Below the pieces are notes generated by a model. That model was not told the DNA's origin. It saw only the letters and a list, made by a program, of their open reading frames with translations, and made no database searches. 64,000 nt of DNA. Source: Cokeromyces recurvatus (taxonomy: Eukaryota > Mucoromycota > Mucoromycetes > Mucorales > Mucoraceae). Each line of letters starts with the position of its first letter. The stretch's first letter is position 1. This document shows positions 12,670 through 26,081 of this stretch, piece after piece. The stretch is from NCBI RefSeq assembly GCF_025118155.1, contig NW_026251393.1:744001-808000 (forward strand). The letters are read 5' to 3'. Both the position numbers and the translations under genes were made by a program.

Positions 12670-12731
<62 letters not shown>
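12670..12731. repeat. 62-nt poly(A) tract
   Basis: This uninterrupted A run is the longest homopolymer in the window and lies between the secreted-protein gene and the GCN20 3' end. It could be slippage-expanded sequence or the tail of an old retro-insertion; no target duplication was identified. Confidence 0.95.
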
Positions 12732-12733
<2 letters not shown>

Positions 12734-12932
12734 ATTTATTTTAATAATAACAATAATAATAAAAGAAAAAAAAAAAGTATTCATTATGCTTTATACAACT
12801 TCATTTATTTTAAACATGAATATATTTGTATTCATGATGAGTGAATGTGTATTCGTTTCTCTTATTATACAAACAAAAACAAATATATATGTATATATAT
12901 ATATGTGTGTGTGTGTATAAAATCTATGTAGT

Positions 12933-15262
12933 TTATGGAGTATCTTTAGGACAGATAATTTCCTTATAGTCCTTAATAGTACCAGAAAACTTGTTAAGTT
13001 TACCACTTTCACAAATCCAGATTTCATTACAAACGGTATTAATAAATCTTTCATCGTGAGAAACAATAATGACACCACCCTTAAATTGAGCAAGTGCATT
13101 TTGTAAAGCATCTATAGACTCCATATCCAAGTGATTAGTAGGTTCATCAAGTACTAAAATATGAGGATTTTGCATGCTAAGAATGGCAAAGGCAACACGA
13201 GATTTTTGACCACCAGATAATGTCTTCATCACCTGAAGACCAACCATACCTGTGATACCAAAGGAACCTAAATGACGACGGTATTCTTCTTCTGTTCTAC
13301 CAGGGAAGCGGTCAGCCATAAATGCTACTGCACTCTTTGTTAAATCAAGTTGATCAATATGATGTTGTGTAAAGTAAGCGATACGAAGACGACCGTTGCG
13401 ATGAACAGTACCTGATACAGGTTTGTTTTCTTCTGTTAGTAATTTCAACATAGTAGATTTACCAGCACCATTAGGACCAACAACAGCAATACGTGAATCC
13501 ATTCTTAAATCAATATTTACATTACTAATAATCGTCTTACTTGCTGTATAACCAAAGGTAACTTCTGACATTTGAAGAATAGGGGGGGAGAGTGGGTCAG
13601 GATTAGGGAACTGGAAGGTCACAATCTTTTCGTCTTCAGGTGGTTCAAGAGCAGGTAATTTTTCAAGAATTTTAATTTTAGATTGCGCCTGTGGTGCACG
13701 TTTAGCATTATATCTCCAACGATCGATAAAGTCCTGAAGATGTTTACGATATTGGAGTTGTGATTCATATTCTCTAAATTGGGCTTTACGACGCTCTTCT
13801 TTTGTTGCATGAAAGTTAGTAAAGTTACCCTTATAATAATCTAATTTTTCAGAGTGCATATATAAAATATCTGTAGCAACTTCATCCAAAAATTCTCTGT
13901 CGTGAGAAACAACAAGCAATGTATTTGGCCAAGTCTTGAGATAATTTTCTAACCAAACAATAGCAGGGATCTAATCCCAAAAAAAAAAAAATAATAATAA
14001 ATGAATACACATATTTATATACATATTTGTATATAATATACTTTACATCCAACATGTTATCAGGTTCATCAAGCATTAAAACATCTGGTTTACAAAACAA
14101 AGCACGAGCTAAAGATATTCTCATTCTCCAACCACCAGAAAACTCTTTAGTAGGTCTCCTTTGTTGATCAGGTCCAAAACCAAGACCAGCTAAAATAGCC
14201 GATGCTTTACTTTCAGCCTTATCACTTTCAATTTCTGTGAGCTTATTGAAAACTTCTCGAAGTTCAATATTCAATTTATCCTTTTCAACTTCTAATGATT
14301 GTTTTTCATTTTCTGTTAATTCTACTTCATTTGCACTTTGTTTGCTTTCAATATCATTAATTTTTGCTGTCAAGTCACGTTCCTTTTCAAGTAAATGCTC
14401 ACGCCAAACATCAGCACGGAGGACCATATCAATTGCTAAAGTATCATCACCATGAACCTATAAATATAATATATAAGTATATGTGTATATTTATTTAATC
14501 TCCTAGTTTATCTCGAATACTTACTTCTTGTTCAACATAAAGAATAGAAATATGCTGAGGAACAGCAATTTCACGACGAGCCATTGCTCTTAACAAGGTA
14601 GATTTACCAATACCATTTTTACCAACAACACCATATCTTCTACCAAAAGCAACCGTCAAATTAGCATCAGTCAATATACGACGTCCAGCAAAGGAAATAT
14701 CAAAGTTCTCAATCTTGATATCCTTATTCTTGCCCTTTGTTGTTGTGTAATCAAGAATAGGGTTGTATAACTTGTACTCATCTTGCAAAGCCTTTTGTTC
14801 ATTCAACAAACGAGAAGCTTCATATTCAATCTTTAAGTTACTCTTCTCTTGACGCTTGGCTAACTTGGCAGCAATCTTTGCTTCTGCTTTGCGCAGCTTT
14901 TCTTGATTGACCTGAGACTGAACACGACGGCCTGAGGCATGCTCCAAGTCTACAGAACCTCTTCCAATTGAGGCAGTAGCAGAAAGTCCACTTTGATTAC
15001 CCATCGTAATTGAATGCTCGAGTTTTGATAATTTAGCAGGGGCAGTATTCTTTTGTTTAGCTTGCAACATTTCTGATAAATGCTCACATAATTCATCAAT
15101 CTTTTCCTCATCACCACCTGCATCAATTAATATAGGTTTAATGAAATCAGAAATAGCATCCTCATCCTCATCAAAATCGTTTTCTCGAAGGTAGCCGTCA
15201 ATATATTCTATGATTGCCTCATCAGCTTCAGGAACAGCCTTTCTAATAAGTTGAATGGACAT
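12933..15262 (-). CDS. GCN20: ABC-F ATPase, GCN20/ABCF3 type
   Basis: Soluble, ribosome-associated ABC-F protein. In yeast, Gcn20 works with Gcn1 to activate the eIF2-alpha kinase Gcn2 on amino-acid starvation. Three exons, 15262-14525, 14457-14047 and 13970-12933, give 728 residues, close to the usual family length. The first ~190 residues are the helical N-terminal domain characteristic of GCN20/ABCF3, followed by a Lys/Glu-rich linker. ABC domain 1 has Walker [10 protein letters not shown], signature [15 protein letters not shown] and Walker B VLMLDEP. Domain 2 has GPNGAGKST, signature [12 protein letters not shown] and [12 protein letters not shown]. In domain 1 the usual DEPTN/DEPSN reads D-E-P-D-N. 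No membrane segments are present. It is divergent from eIF3L across 248 bp. The GCN20 assignment rests on the N-terminal domain and length. Confidence 0.92.
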
Positions 15263-15510
15263 TTTATATTTGCTAAAGAGGGAAACACTGCACTAAAATG
15301 AGATATAATTTTTGCTTTGTTTGAATTCGAAACCAGTTACCTCAGTTAATTTTGGTGGCTTAATAAGGGCATTATTTTTTTTTTTTTTTTTTTCTACAGT
15401 GTAAGAAGCTGTGTGACTCGCGTTCTTTCATATACTGTAAGTTATTTTTTTTTTTCTTTTATTGGGGGGGAAGACTTTTTTTTTTTTTTTTTTTTTTGTT
15501 AATTGACAGA
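15263..15510. promoter_or_regulatory. Shared promoter between GCN20-type and eIF3L genes
   Basis: These 248 bases separate two divergent start codons. They hold two poly(T) runs, at about 15377-15393 and 15478-15497. Any promoter or UTR must be packed here for both genes. No specific factor site is recognised. Confidence 0.6.
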
Positions 15511-17380
15511 ATGTATCAAGATACTTTTGAGGAAGACGATTTAATTGCTGAGGTTGAGCTTGTTGCTCAAGCTCGTTACTCTCAAAATAACGATGTCGAT
15601 GATGGCTTTGACACCGAAGGTATGAAAAGCATGCATACATTTCTTCAAATGAAAACTCAAAAACAAAAAAAAACAAAACAAAAATTCCTTATTTTTTTAT
15701 ACAGTTGTTTCTACTCAAAACGCTACAACTCAAATTCCCGATGGTGTTCGAAATTTCATTCTTCATTTCTATCGCAATGTCATTGATAATAACGTGTATG
15801 AGCTTCACAACATTTATGATAACTCTTTCAATAAGTTGACCGAGAAGTATTATCAAAAGCAAGCTTGGCCTGAAGCTGAAGTTATTGCTCCTCTTGTTAA
15901 TGATGGTAAAAATATAATCAACAATTATTAGAATGAGGAACATTACATAGTAATAACGTGCAAATTGACTAAAAAAAAAATTTTTTTTCTTTTTCATTTT
16001 GTAAAATGATGTAAAATATAGATCAAGTCTTTTTGACTTTATATCGTGAACTTTATTACCGCCACATCTATGCTCATTTGACTCCTACTTTGGAACAACG
16101 TTTTCATTCATACGAAAACTATTGTGATCTCTTTAACTACATCTTGAGTATATACATTAAAGAATATGCATTGCTATTTAACAAACGCGATTAACATTAT
16201 ATTGTTTTTTTTTTCTTTTATAGATTCTGATGGACCTGTTTCCCTAGAATTGCCTAATCAATGGCTCTGGGATATTATTGATGAATTCATCTATCAATTC
16301 CAATCTTACTGTAATTTCCGTGATCGTACCAAGAACAAAACAGATGCTGAAGCTACCATGATTCAAGAAAACAGCCAAATCTGGAGTTGCTACAGTGTTT
16401 TAAATGTCCTTTATTCTTTTATTCAGAAATCCCGTATCAACGAACAATTATTAGTAAGTAAGAATGGAGGTGATATGATGGAAGCCGCTGGAGAATTTGG
16501 ATCTCGATCTCTTTATAAGATGTTGGGTTATTTCTCTATAGTTGGCCTTGTCCGAGTTCACTGTTTATTAGGTGATTACATTCTTGCTTTAAAGATGATG
16601 GATAATATTGTTTTGAATAAGAAGGCCATGTTTGCTCGTGTAACTGCTTGTCACGTTACAACTTACTATTATGTTGGTTTTGCCTACATGATGCTTCGTC
16701 GTTATGCTGATGCTATTAAGGCCTTCTCTACAGTCTTATCTTTCATTCAAAGAACCAAACAATATCATTCTCGTTCATATCAATTTGATCAAATTGCCAA
16801 GAAAGGAGATCAAATGTATGCCCTTTTAGCTATCTGTATTGCCCTTTGCCCTACCAGATTAGATGAAAATATTCATTCTCAACTCCGTGAAAAATATGGT
16901 GAACAAGTCTTCAAGATGCAAAAGGGAGAAGAATCACTTCCTGTTTACGTTGATTTATTCCAATTTGCTTGTCCTAAATTCCTTTCACCCACTGGTCAAG
17001 GTGCTGATCCCCATCAACACCAATTGAAGGTATTCATGTCTGATATTAAGAACCAAATTAATCTTCCTATCCTTCGTTCCTTCATGAAATTATATACCTC
17101 TATGGGTATTGAAAAGTTGGCCAAGTTTTTGGAAATTGACTCAGAAGAACTTACAACCCAATTGCTGATCTTTAAGCAAAAGTCACGTCAATACAAATGG
17201 GTTAGTGGTGATCTTTTGGAAGGTGAATATATGCCTACTTCTGATCTTGATTTCTGTTTAAAACAAGATGTTGTTCACATTGCTGAAAGCAAGGTGGGTC
17301 GTCGTTATGGTGATTGGTTCTTACGAAATATCAATCGTTGTGAAGATATTTTAGCTAACTTGGAACTTAGCAGAGCTTAA
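15511..17380 (+). CDS. Translation initiation factor eIF3 subunit L
   Basis: PCI-domain subunit of the eIF3 complex, which docks the 40S ribosome during initiation. Exons 15511-15619, 15705-15905, 16022-16147 and 16224-17380 give 530 residues, matching the family. Landmarks in order: [110 protein letters not shown], a helical repeat region and a C-terminal PCI part ([20 protein letters not shown]). The ATG at 15511 follows a short T-rich leader. eIF3L is absent from S. cerevisiae but present in many other fungi and animals. The divergent partner is the GCN20-type gene, also a translation factor. Confidence 0.95.
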
Positions 17381-17919
17381 AATATATAATTTTTAATAGT
17401 TTGAATTTCTTTTATAGAAATATAATATATAAAAAGGATGTAAAGGATTTTAACAAAACAAAACAAAACAAAAATGAAGGCTTTGATTCTGTATGTCTTG
17501 AACTTTTTTTTTTTTTATTATTTATTTAAATATCATTTAAATATAGAAAAAAAAAGGTAGTAGCAGTAATAATAATAATAAAAAAAGAAAAGAAAGCTAC
17601 ATATATAAAAACAATGCTTCTGCTTTTAAATAACATAATATTTGAGTATGAAATAGGAAGAAAAAGCAATGCATTAGCTGATATATAAAAATTCAAAGGA
17701 GTTACTGGATTTATGCAGACTTATGCTGTGGCTGAAATAGACACAAAGGCATAATCGTGACAGCTTTTCATTGAGACACTTTTTTTTTTTTTTTAAAAAA
17801 AAAAGTAAATCATGTAGAGAGAGAGATAGCGAGAGAAAAAAAAAAAAAAGTCATATACACATATAAATATAAATAGTTTCTTTTGTACATAGATAGTACA
17901 ATAATAATAATAATAAAAA
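17381..17919. other. Intergenic, eIF3L to UTP25
   Basis: About 540 AT-rich bases with A/T runs, a GA-repeat near 17817-17835 and AATAAT repeats just before the UTP25 ATG. They presumably hold the eIF3L 3' end and the UTP25 promoter. I see no RNA gene. Confidence 0.5.
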
Positions 17920-20900
17920 ATGGCTAAGGATCGATCTGCAATTAGTAAGAGTATGAGTAAAAAGAAAAATAGAGTATCTGGTACCCATGTATCAGGACTT
18001 GCAAGCTCTAAAGCTTCAAAAAGAAAGGAAGCCCCTATTAAATATGGCCAACTTTCTAGAAGACAAAAGCAAGATTTAGAAGATTATGGTGAACTTGTAC
18101 CAAAGGATTTCGAAGACGATGAAGAAGAAGGCACAAAGTAAAAAAAAAAAAGAAAAAAGAAAACTGAAGCCATATTATTTAAAAATATTAGAAAATATTG
18201 ATGGACATATCCTTTTTTTTTTTCCCTTATACTAGACGAAGAAGAATTGTGTCTGAAACAGATTTGGATAGAGAGTTAGAAGAAGAGAGAAGACGTGCTG
18301 AAGGTGAATTTAGCGATTCACAGGAGGAAATGGATGAGGAATCTGAAGAAGATGAGGAAGGAGAAGATTGGAAGAAGCCTTCACCTTATTCTTTACTTAT
18401 GAATTCATTAAAAAAAAGCTCAAAACAAAAAGAATTCTATAAAAAGATTCAACTTGAACAAGAAGGTATTGATGAACCTATTATCAACGAAGTAGAAGAG
18501 AATAATACAAATATTGAAGAAGAAAATATAAACGAAAACGAAGAAGGAACAGAAGATTTGGTAGACGATGAGGAAACAAATCTTGATGATGAGGAAGAAG
18601 AGGAGGAGTCTGCTGATAAAGATGAAGCTGATCCTTTTGAAGAAAATGATGAAGATGAAGAAATTGTTTACGTGGGAAGTGATGCTGAAGAAGACGAGGG
18701 AGAGCAATCTTATGGTAAATTTTACGCAAACGAAAAATTACAACAAATGTTAACAGTATTTACCCCCTCTTTTTTTTTTCTTAATAGATGATCTCTTTGA
18801 TATTAGATTTGCTGATCAACAACCTACATCATTCGATGAAAAGATTTCAATTGTAGAACAAAAGAAATGGACTTCTCAAATTATTCATGATGAGACTTTG
18901 TTGGACTTGAACGTTTTGACCACTGAGCCAGATGATACAATAAAAGAAATGCCAACAATTAAAAAGTTAACGGATATGAAAGTGAGTGAGCGTGTATCTG
19001 AATGTTGGATTAAAGCTAATAAGAAAGTAGTTAAAAAAGGTAAGGAGAACTATCCGTTTAGAGGAAGGATTAAGCTAATCTGGTTTATATGTTAATAGCA
19101 TTATTTACTCCTCTTCAGAACAATCTTTTTACACAAATGAATAATTACCGTGATGTACTTTTCTGTAATCGTACAATGGATAATGCGAAAGAGATTAGAA
19201 ATACTTACGCTCTTCATGCAATTAATCATATTACAAAGTAAGGCATTTTTTTTTTATTTACATGAAAAGGAAAAGAAAACTAAGTTAAATTATGCAGAGC
19301 ACGAAAGCGTGTCTTAAGGAATAATAATAGACTTGCCAAAGCACAAAAAGAAGAAAAGGATATTGGGTAAAATTAAATTATTTATTTGATTACATAACAA
19401 TGACTTATACTCTTCGAATAGTGAATTACGTGATCAAGGTTTTACTAGACCCAAGGTGTTGATTTTGTTACCGTTTAGAAATACTGTGATTGATGTGGTT
19501 GATACTTTAATCAAGCTTTCAGGAGTGGAAAAACATGATAATAAAAATCGATTCTACGAACAATTTAATTTACATGAAGAAGAAGCTATTGATACTACAA
19601 AGCCTCTGGATTATTTGCAAAACTTTCAAGGCAATATCGACGATCATTTTCGTTTGGGCATCAAATTTTCAAAGAAATCGTTGAAGCTTTATGCTAATTT
19701 CTATAATGCAGATATCATTATTGCCTCGCCTCTAGGTTTACGTACTTTAATTGGTGCAGAAGGGTATTTATAGAGAAGAAGGGTTATTATTTGAATATTG
19801 AGAATCTAATAAGTATGATATAATAGTGATAAGAAGAGAGATTTTGATTATTTATCATCTATCGAAATGGTTATTTTGGATCAAACAAATCATTTCTTGA
19901 TGCAAAACTGGGAACATATTGAACATATTTTTGAACATATGAATTTAATCCCAAAAGATACTCATGGCTGTGATATTTCTAGAATTAGAAATTGGTATTT
20001 AGATGGAAAGTAAGTAACAAAAAAAAAGAAGGTATTCTATATATGAAAGTCTTTAATGAATATATCATTTCAATAATAGAGCCAAATATCTTCGACAAAC
20101 ACTTATCTTTGCGGATTTCTTAACACCCGAATTTAACGCATTATTTAATAAACATATGAAGAATGTATCTGGTAAATTAAAAATTAAGCGTACTTATGAA
20201 GAAGGTTCGATTATCGATGTCATTCCTCAAGTACAACAGGTGAGTTGTGAAGAAGTGAATTGGATAAAAATAAGACTATTTATTTATTTATTTATTTTTG
20301 TAGACTTTTACACGTATCGATGCTCCTTCTTTAAAGGCTATGAACGATACAAGATATAAATATTTCATTGAAAAGGTAATAGTACAATATCTTTACTTAA
20401 ATAATATGTACTTATATTTTTGTATATACATATATGTATGTATGTATGTATAGACTTTACCAGCACTTAGGAAGTCAGCTATCATGCAATCACATACCCT
20501 TATCTTTATTCCTTCTTATTTTGACTTTGTTAGAATAAGAAATTACTTTGAAGATAACAGGTATTCATATGAGCCTTGTTCAGAATATAGCTCTGGAAGT
20601 CAAATTACTCGAGCAAGATCACAATTCTTTCATGGTCGAACTAATTTCCTTTTGTATACAGAAAGACTTCATTTCTTTAGAAGGTTTGTTTACATTGGAT
20701 TTGTTTTGTTTATATATTTACTTATTTTTATTAACCACTTATCTTAGATATAATATTCGTGGTGCTTTTCATATTGTATTTTATGGTCTACCAGAAGAGC
20801 CCATCTATTATACGGAAATCGTTAACTTTTTAAGTCTCAAATTTAATGAAGCTAGTGCTGCAGAAGAAGCAACCTTTTCATGTACAGCCTTATTTTCTAA

Positions 20901-20991
20901 ATATGATTTCTTAAAATTAGAACGTGTTGTTGGAACAGATAGAGCCAAAAAGATGTGTACAGCTCAAAAGAATGTATTCATGTTTGCTTAA
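17920..20991 (+). CDS. UTP25: UTP25 / DIEXF, U3 snoRNP small-subunit processome factor
   Basis: Nucleolar factor for 18S rRNA maturation. Eleven exons: 17920-18137, 18236-18714, 18788-19039, 19099-19237, 19298-19366, 19422-19763, 19827-20009, 20080-20239, 20304-20375, 20454-20683, 20748-20991. They total 795 codons. The N-terminus is basic (KKKNRVSG) and then strongly acidic (Glu/Asp runs at about 18240-18710), usual for processome proteins. The core has the UTP25 blocks [139 protein letters not shown] and [20 protein letters not shown]. It is a DEAD-box-like fold lacking the ATPase motifs: LDQTN stands where DEAD would be. The exon at 19099 uses the TAATAG acceptor, because the nearer TTCAG runs into a stop. 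Confidence 0.94.
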
Positions 20992-21236
20992 TAATAAAAT
21001 AGAGATGATTTATAAGAACTTGTAAATAATAAAGTATAGAAGAAATTATAGTTTTGTAGTTTTTATTCTTATAACAACTGAAATATCGCGTAAAATGAAG
21101 AAAAAAGGCCATGGGATGCTTTGAACTAATTTTTTATTTTTTTTTTTATCAAACCTAAGCAGTTTGGGAACCAACGGTTACACTATGTTGAAGAAATATT
21201 AGGCTAGGGCAAATAGCTGTATATTTCCACTATGAT

Positions 21237-21275
<39 letters not shown>

Positions 21276-21646
21276 TATTGCTCAGTATTATTAATACTAT
21301 TATAGATGAAAATGAGTATCACAAGAATATTTATTCTATTCGTAAAAGGTAGCTTTTATACTACTCTATTTTGAACATATATAGTTTTCTGAGTGAGCAT
21401 CTAATAAATAAGTTAATTTCATATAAATGGTGATCTGATCACTTTATCTAACAATCTATGATTTTGATACACGTCTCTAAATGATACAATATACTCTCAA
21501 TCATATTTTGGTATCCTTTAGTAGTAATCACCTTATGCTATGCATGATCTATTCATTCATATAGCTAATTAATGCTTTTTGGAAGTATATTATATCTACT
21601 GAGACAGATTTTAAGTAAGCACCATATATTTTATATTATTGGATTC

Positions 21647-21677
<31 letters not shown>

Positions 21678-23474
21678 CCATGTGGAGGACCACAATTGAC
21701 GTATGTTTTAAAAAAAAAAAAAGATCAGATCAGGATGTCTGAGGCTCAATTTATTACATGTATTATCAGTTAGATTATCCTTCAAAATAGTTTTGTACAT
21801 CGCTCCTTGAATTATATATTTAAGCTATGACGCTCCCAAAAAATGAAGTTTTCATTACTGGCTTGCTGGTCCGCTTAATATGGAGTAACTAGAGGCTTTT
21901 TTTTTATCATAAAGGACGCTTTGTTTAGTTACCATAGTGAATTTTTATTGTAGTAATGATAATTTTCACATGGGAGTGAGCTATGATCAATCAGGTTAGA
22001 TTAAAATAAAAGAAGACTACAAAATAATGCCCCATATTAATAAACGTGACAATAAAAATAAGACTGTTCAAATTATTGTTTTTTTTTATTTGCAAATTAT
22101 CAATCAAACTGGCCAACGTTAGTGAAGTCAATATATAGATGATTCTGATAAATTCTTTATTTTAAAACCAAGAAACAGTTATAGAATATTAGAAAAAGAG
22201 CGTAAGTATTTTCTAATTAACATTTACGATAGAAGTCCTTCATCTAAAAGAATGCAACTAGTATTTCTTTTTTTTTTTGGGTTTCAATCTCATAAAAGTT
22301 ACCTTACACACAAAATTAAAAATACAATCATGGGAAAGGTATATCAATAAGCATTTCAATTAAGAAAATTAAAAAATGAACTATCTATAAATTTATATTT
22401 CTACTGACGAAATAAGTTTCTATATTGAATTGAGATGTAGCGGTTTTATGATTCAAAAGTTAAAGCTCTCACTAGTATAATATTGAAGCTGTTTCTTGTA
22501 CAATTTTAGGAGAGATATCGATATATACTGTAGTAATCGTTACAACATGTAATTTTGGCTCAACTAACATTAAGATTGTTTCTGTTGAAGTTAGAGACAA
22601 AGCTAAAAAGAAAAGGATGAAGACTTGATGGAGGATTTTTTTTTAAAAAAAAAAGTAATAGCTACTAATCATTACTTGGATTCAGTAGTAAAATAACAAA
22701 TATCTTGAGTAACTATGAGTGTACACAATTTCTATCTCATAATAGATAATACACCTACATAAAAGGCCAGACATTTAAAAAAAATTTTTTTCTTTTTTTC
22801 ATGAAAGAGGTTATCGCTCGCTCTATAGTTGTTACATTGCTCTTTAGAATTAAATCCAATTAATTAATTCTGACCGGTTGCTCGAAGTAGAAATAAAAAA
22901 TAAAATAAAGGTTACCTGAAGAAGATGCGTTCTAAACTTTAATTGCTGATGCAAGTAAGCAAATACTACAAAACTGTATCTATGATTTTATTATACGCTC
23001 AATTTCAAAAATAGAGAAAAGCTGTATTAATTGGATATTAGTTTCACTAAATAAAGTTCTTTTTCGACTAAATAAGGAGCTTTTTTTTCATTATTTTTTT
23101 TTTTTTTTTTTTTTTTTTACTGAACACTACATCTAAATAACGATTAAGAAAGTGATTTGGTTCTTTTTTTTTTTTTAGAAGATAAAAGGCGCCATAGATT
23201 ACAAGTATATAAATACTTAATGATAAAATTTCTAAAAATACACTAAACTATATCTGATGTTTGCTTATTATTGCAAGTTCACATGCTAAAAACATAGGCA
23301 AAATCTTATCATATTATACCTACTTTTTTAACGAGCAAATTGATATCGGTGAATCAAAGCATATTAATTTATGATTGGAGGATAATGTCTTATCAAGAGA
23401 TAAATTCTCTATCTATTTGGTCTTCCTCGGACAGGAGAAAAGTTTCATTACCCCTCAACATCTTAATATAAATA

Positions 23475-23512
<38 letters not shown>

Positions 23513-23563
23513 ATCTTATATTTTTTTTTCTTATTTCTTTCTTCCTTTTCTCTTAAAATAAAA
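20992..23563. other. Long intergenic region, no gene recognised
   Basis: About 2.6 kb of AT-rich DNA with several homopolymers: T at about 21240-21272, A at 21647-21675, T at 23093-23118 and 23482-23511. I checked for coding fragments, tRNA-like sequence and terminal inverted repeats and saw none I would defend. Confidence 0.5.
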
Positions 23564-25206
23564 ATGCAATATTCAAAACAGACTTCATTTGTTATTTTTT
23601 CTGGAGGAACAGCCTGTAATCATATTCTCGATAGTTTTCATAAAATCAATAAAAACAGTAATGATATTAGCTATATACTTAGCGTATCTGATAATGGCGG
23701 ATCCTCTGTAAGCAATAAATTAAATATATCTCCAAAGGATTTATTTAATTAACCATGTTGTAACTCATAGAGCGAAATTCTTCGTGTACTAGGCGGACCT
23801 AGTGTAGGTGATTTACGCTCCCGATTGGTTCGACTCATGGATACTGTAGATATGAATGATACAATAGAAATGAAAGCCATCAAGCGTTTATTAAGTTATC
23901 GACTTCCTTCAAATATGGGTGAGCAAGAAGCACGAAAGGAATGGATTTCTATAGTTGAAGGCCATCACAAGTAAAATATCATCACATGTTATCTTTTGTT
24001 TATTTATATATACTAAAAAAAAAAAAAAAAAAAAAAAAAATTATTAGTCTTTGGAGTGCAATTTCTACAGAAAAAAAGGAAGCTATTCGAGGATTCTTTG
24101 TTTTGTTTAATTTAGAAGTTTCCAAGTTGGCTCATAAACGTTTTAATTTTTGTAATGGAAGTATTGGAAATTTTTTCTTAACAGGTGCTCGATTATTTAC
24201 AGGTTCAGTAGAAGCTGCCATTTTCTTATTTTCATCTATTGTTGGTATTCCTTCAGATCTAACTTCAGTTATTCCGGTTATCAGCGATAACCAAACGTCG
24301 ACTATTGCTGCCTTATTATCGAACGGTGAAACCCTAGTAGGTCAATGTGAAATTTCGCATCCTTCTACTACTGTTCAACACAAAAAACCTATCCCAATGA
24401 ATCATCATCATCATCATCATCCTACGATGAATGTATTCTCTTCATTTATTAATGTCAGTAGCAATATTACTGTTGTAGAGGAAAATATGAACTGCAACTT
24501 ATTTTTCTCTAAACAAAGAAATGAAAAGCTTCAATCACCCATTGAACATATCTATTATATAAACAAATTTGGACAAGAAATATATCCTATGCCTAACTCT
24601 AAAGTGATAAATCGTCTCTTAACCAAGGAAGCTTTAATTTATTCAATTGGGTCACTTTATACTTCCTTGATCCCTTCCCTTATTCTCCGCGGGATCGGAA
24701 ATGCGATTGCTCATTCGGAAACATTGAAACACAAAATCTTATTATTGAATGGTACAAATGACCGTGAAACAAGTAATTTTACAGCCATTGACTTTATTAA
24801 AGCCATCGTATCAGCCCTTAACAAAAGCCAAGAAATTGATGCAAGCTTTGCATGCTATTATTCGTGCGACGAAGATGAGGAAGATGATGATTATGATATT
24901 CCAAGCAGCAATGATAGCGTTGGAAGTAATTTTAACAGTACATTACCATCCTTATCTTATTCCTCAGAACGTCGCTATGAGCGTTTCCATGATTTTGAAA
25001 CTTATACTAGCCCTATATCATCTTTTATTACACATTTAGTATACCTTGATAACTGTGATATTTATGTGGATATTACTGAAATAGAACAGTTCGGAATAAA
25101 ATGTATTACCATGAAAGGCAAAAAATCCGACTCAGGTGAATCTATTTATGATCAAAATGAGTTAACTAGAGTGATTCAGTCTATTGTACATAATGAAGGC
25201 ATATAA
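23564..25206 (+). CDS. CofD/YvcK-like protein (UPF0052 family)
   Basis: Three exons, 23564-23707, 23771-23970 and 24048-25206, give 500 residues. The N-terminal Rossmann-like start reads FVIFSGGTACNHI, followed by LSVSDNGGSS and GGPSVGDLRSRLVRL, the nucleotide/phosphosugar loops of the CofD-YvcK family. Later blocks are SNMGEQEARKEW, LWSAIS, FVLFNLEV, NGSIGNFFLTGARLF, EAAIFLFSSIVGIPSDL, VIPVISDN and GSLYTSLIPSLILRGIGNAI. Bacterial CofD makes the F420 side chain, and YvcK binds UDP-GlcNAc and affects carbon flux and cell shape. Fungal members (yeast YNL011C type) have no firmly known function to my knowledge. A His-rich run (HHHHHH, about 24403) and an acidic EDEEDDDYD insert look like low-complexity additions. 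It is convergent with CDC16, 320 bp apart. Confidence 0.85.
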
Positions 25207-25526
25207 AAAAAGAAAGAAAAAAACAAAACAAAAACCAAAACCAAAATGCCCTCACGCATATCCTATATAAATATTGTTCATACTATACATACACTATAAG
25301 TCATTTTCTATTTTTCTTTTTTCTTAAAAAAAATATATATACAAAATATACACATATTTGTTTTTATTATTCATAATAATTCCATTTAATAATTTAATAC
25401 AATGAAAATAAATATATTATCATTGTTAATGATGCAGCTTTGAATATGCTTTTAGATATAAATACATAAATACATATATATATATATATTTTTTGCAAGT
25501 GATTTATAATATTGTTTTTTCTTTTA
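25207..25526. other. Convergent 3' region between CofD-like and CDC16 genes
   Basis: These 320 AT-rich bases sit between two stop codons and contain AAAACC repeats and TATA runs. They presumably hold both poly(A) regions. I see no other feature. Confidence 0.5.
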
Positions 25527-26045
25527 TTACAATAATATTCTTGATATCTTTTCTGGCCGTAGATCACCCTCATCAATAATTAAATCATCTTCAGTATCAA
25601 TGATTTCTGTCGATGCAGGAGGAGAAAAGTCATCTCTTGTCCTCTTATGGTTACTAACAGGCTTTTCATGACTACGCATCCAATAATTTTCATCCAATTC
25701 TAAATCTATTTCATTTTTCGTTTCTTTGTTTGTTAAAGGAATTTGGGAAATATCAAATATATTATCATTAAGATAAGGATATTCATCATTCGCTACATAA
25801 CTCATCTTCACATTACTTTCCAGCGCAATTTTAATTAACTCCTCAATGAGTTGTTTTGTATCTGAATTTTTTAATGCTTCATGGTATTCAACAATAGCCC
25901 GTGCTATATTTCCCTTTAGTTGATATATCATGCCTGCTGCTGCACGAGCATCTGAATTCCTGGGATTTCGGGAAAGTGCATTTTCGAAACATTTCAGAGC
26001 CCGATTATGGTTCTGTAAACTTGTATAAATAAAATAAAAAATGTC

Positions 26046-26081
<36 letters not shown>

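Noticed and set aside
18420..18753. Antisense and alternate-frame open reading frames over the acidic UTP25 exon
   Set aside because: They are shadows of the Glu/Asp codon repeats (GAA/GAT), reading as Phe/Ile/Leu or Lys/Met runs.
19124..19137. TTCAG acceptor for the fourth UTP25 exon
   Set aside because: It would put a stop codon eight codons in; the earlier TAATAG acceptor keeps frame and restores the conserved F-T-P-L-Q motif.
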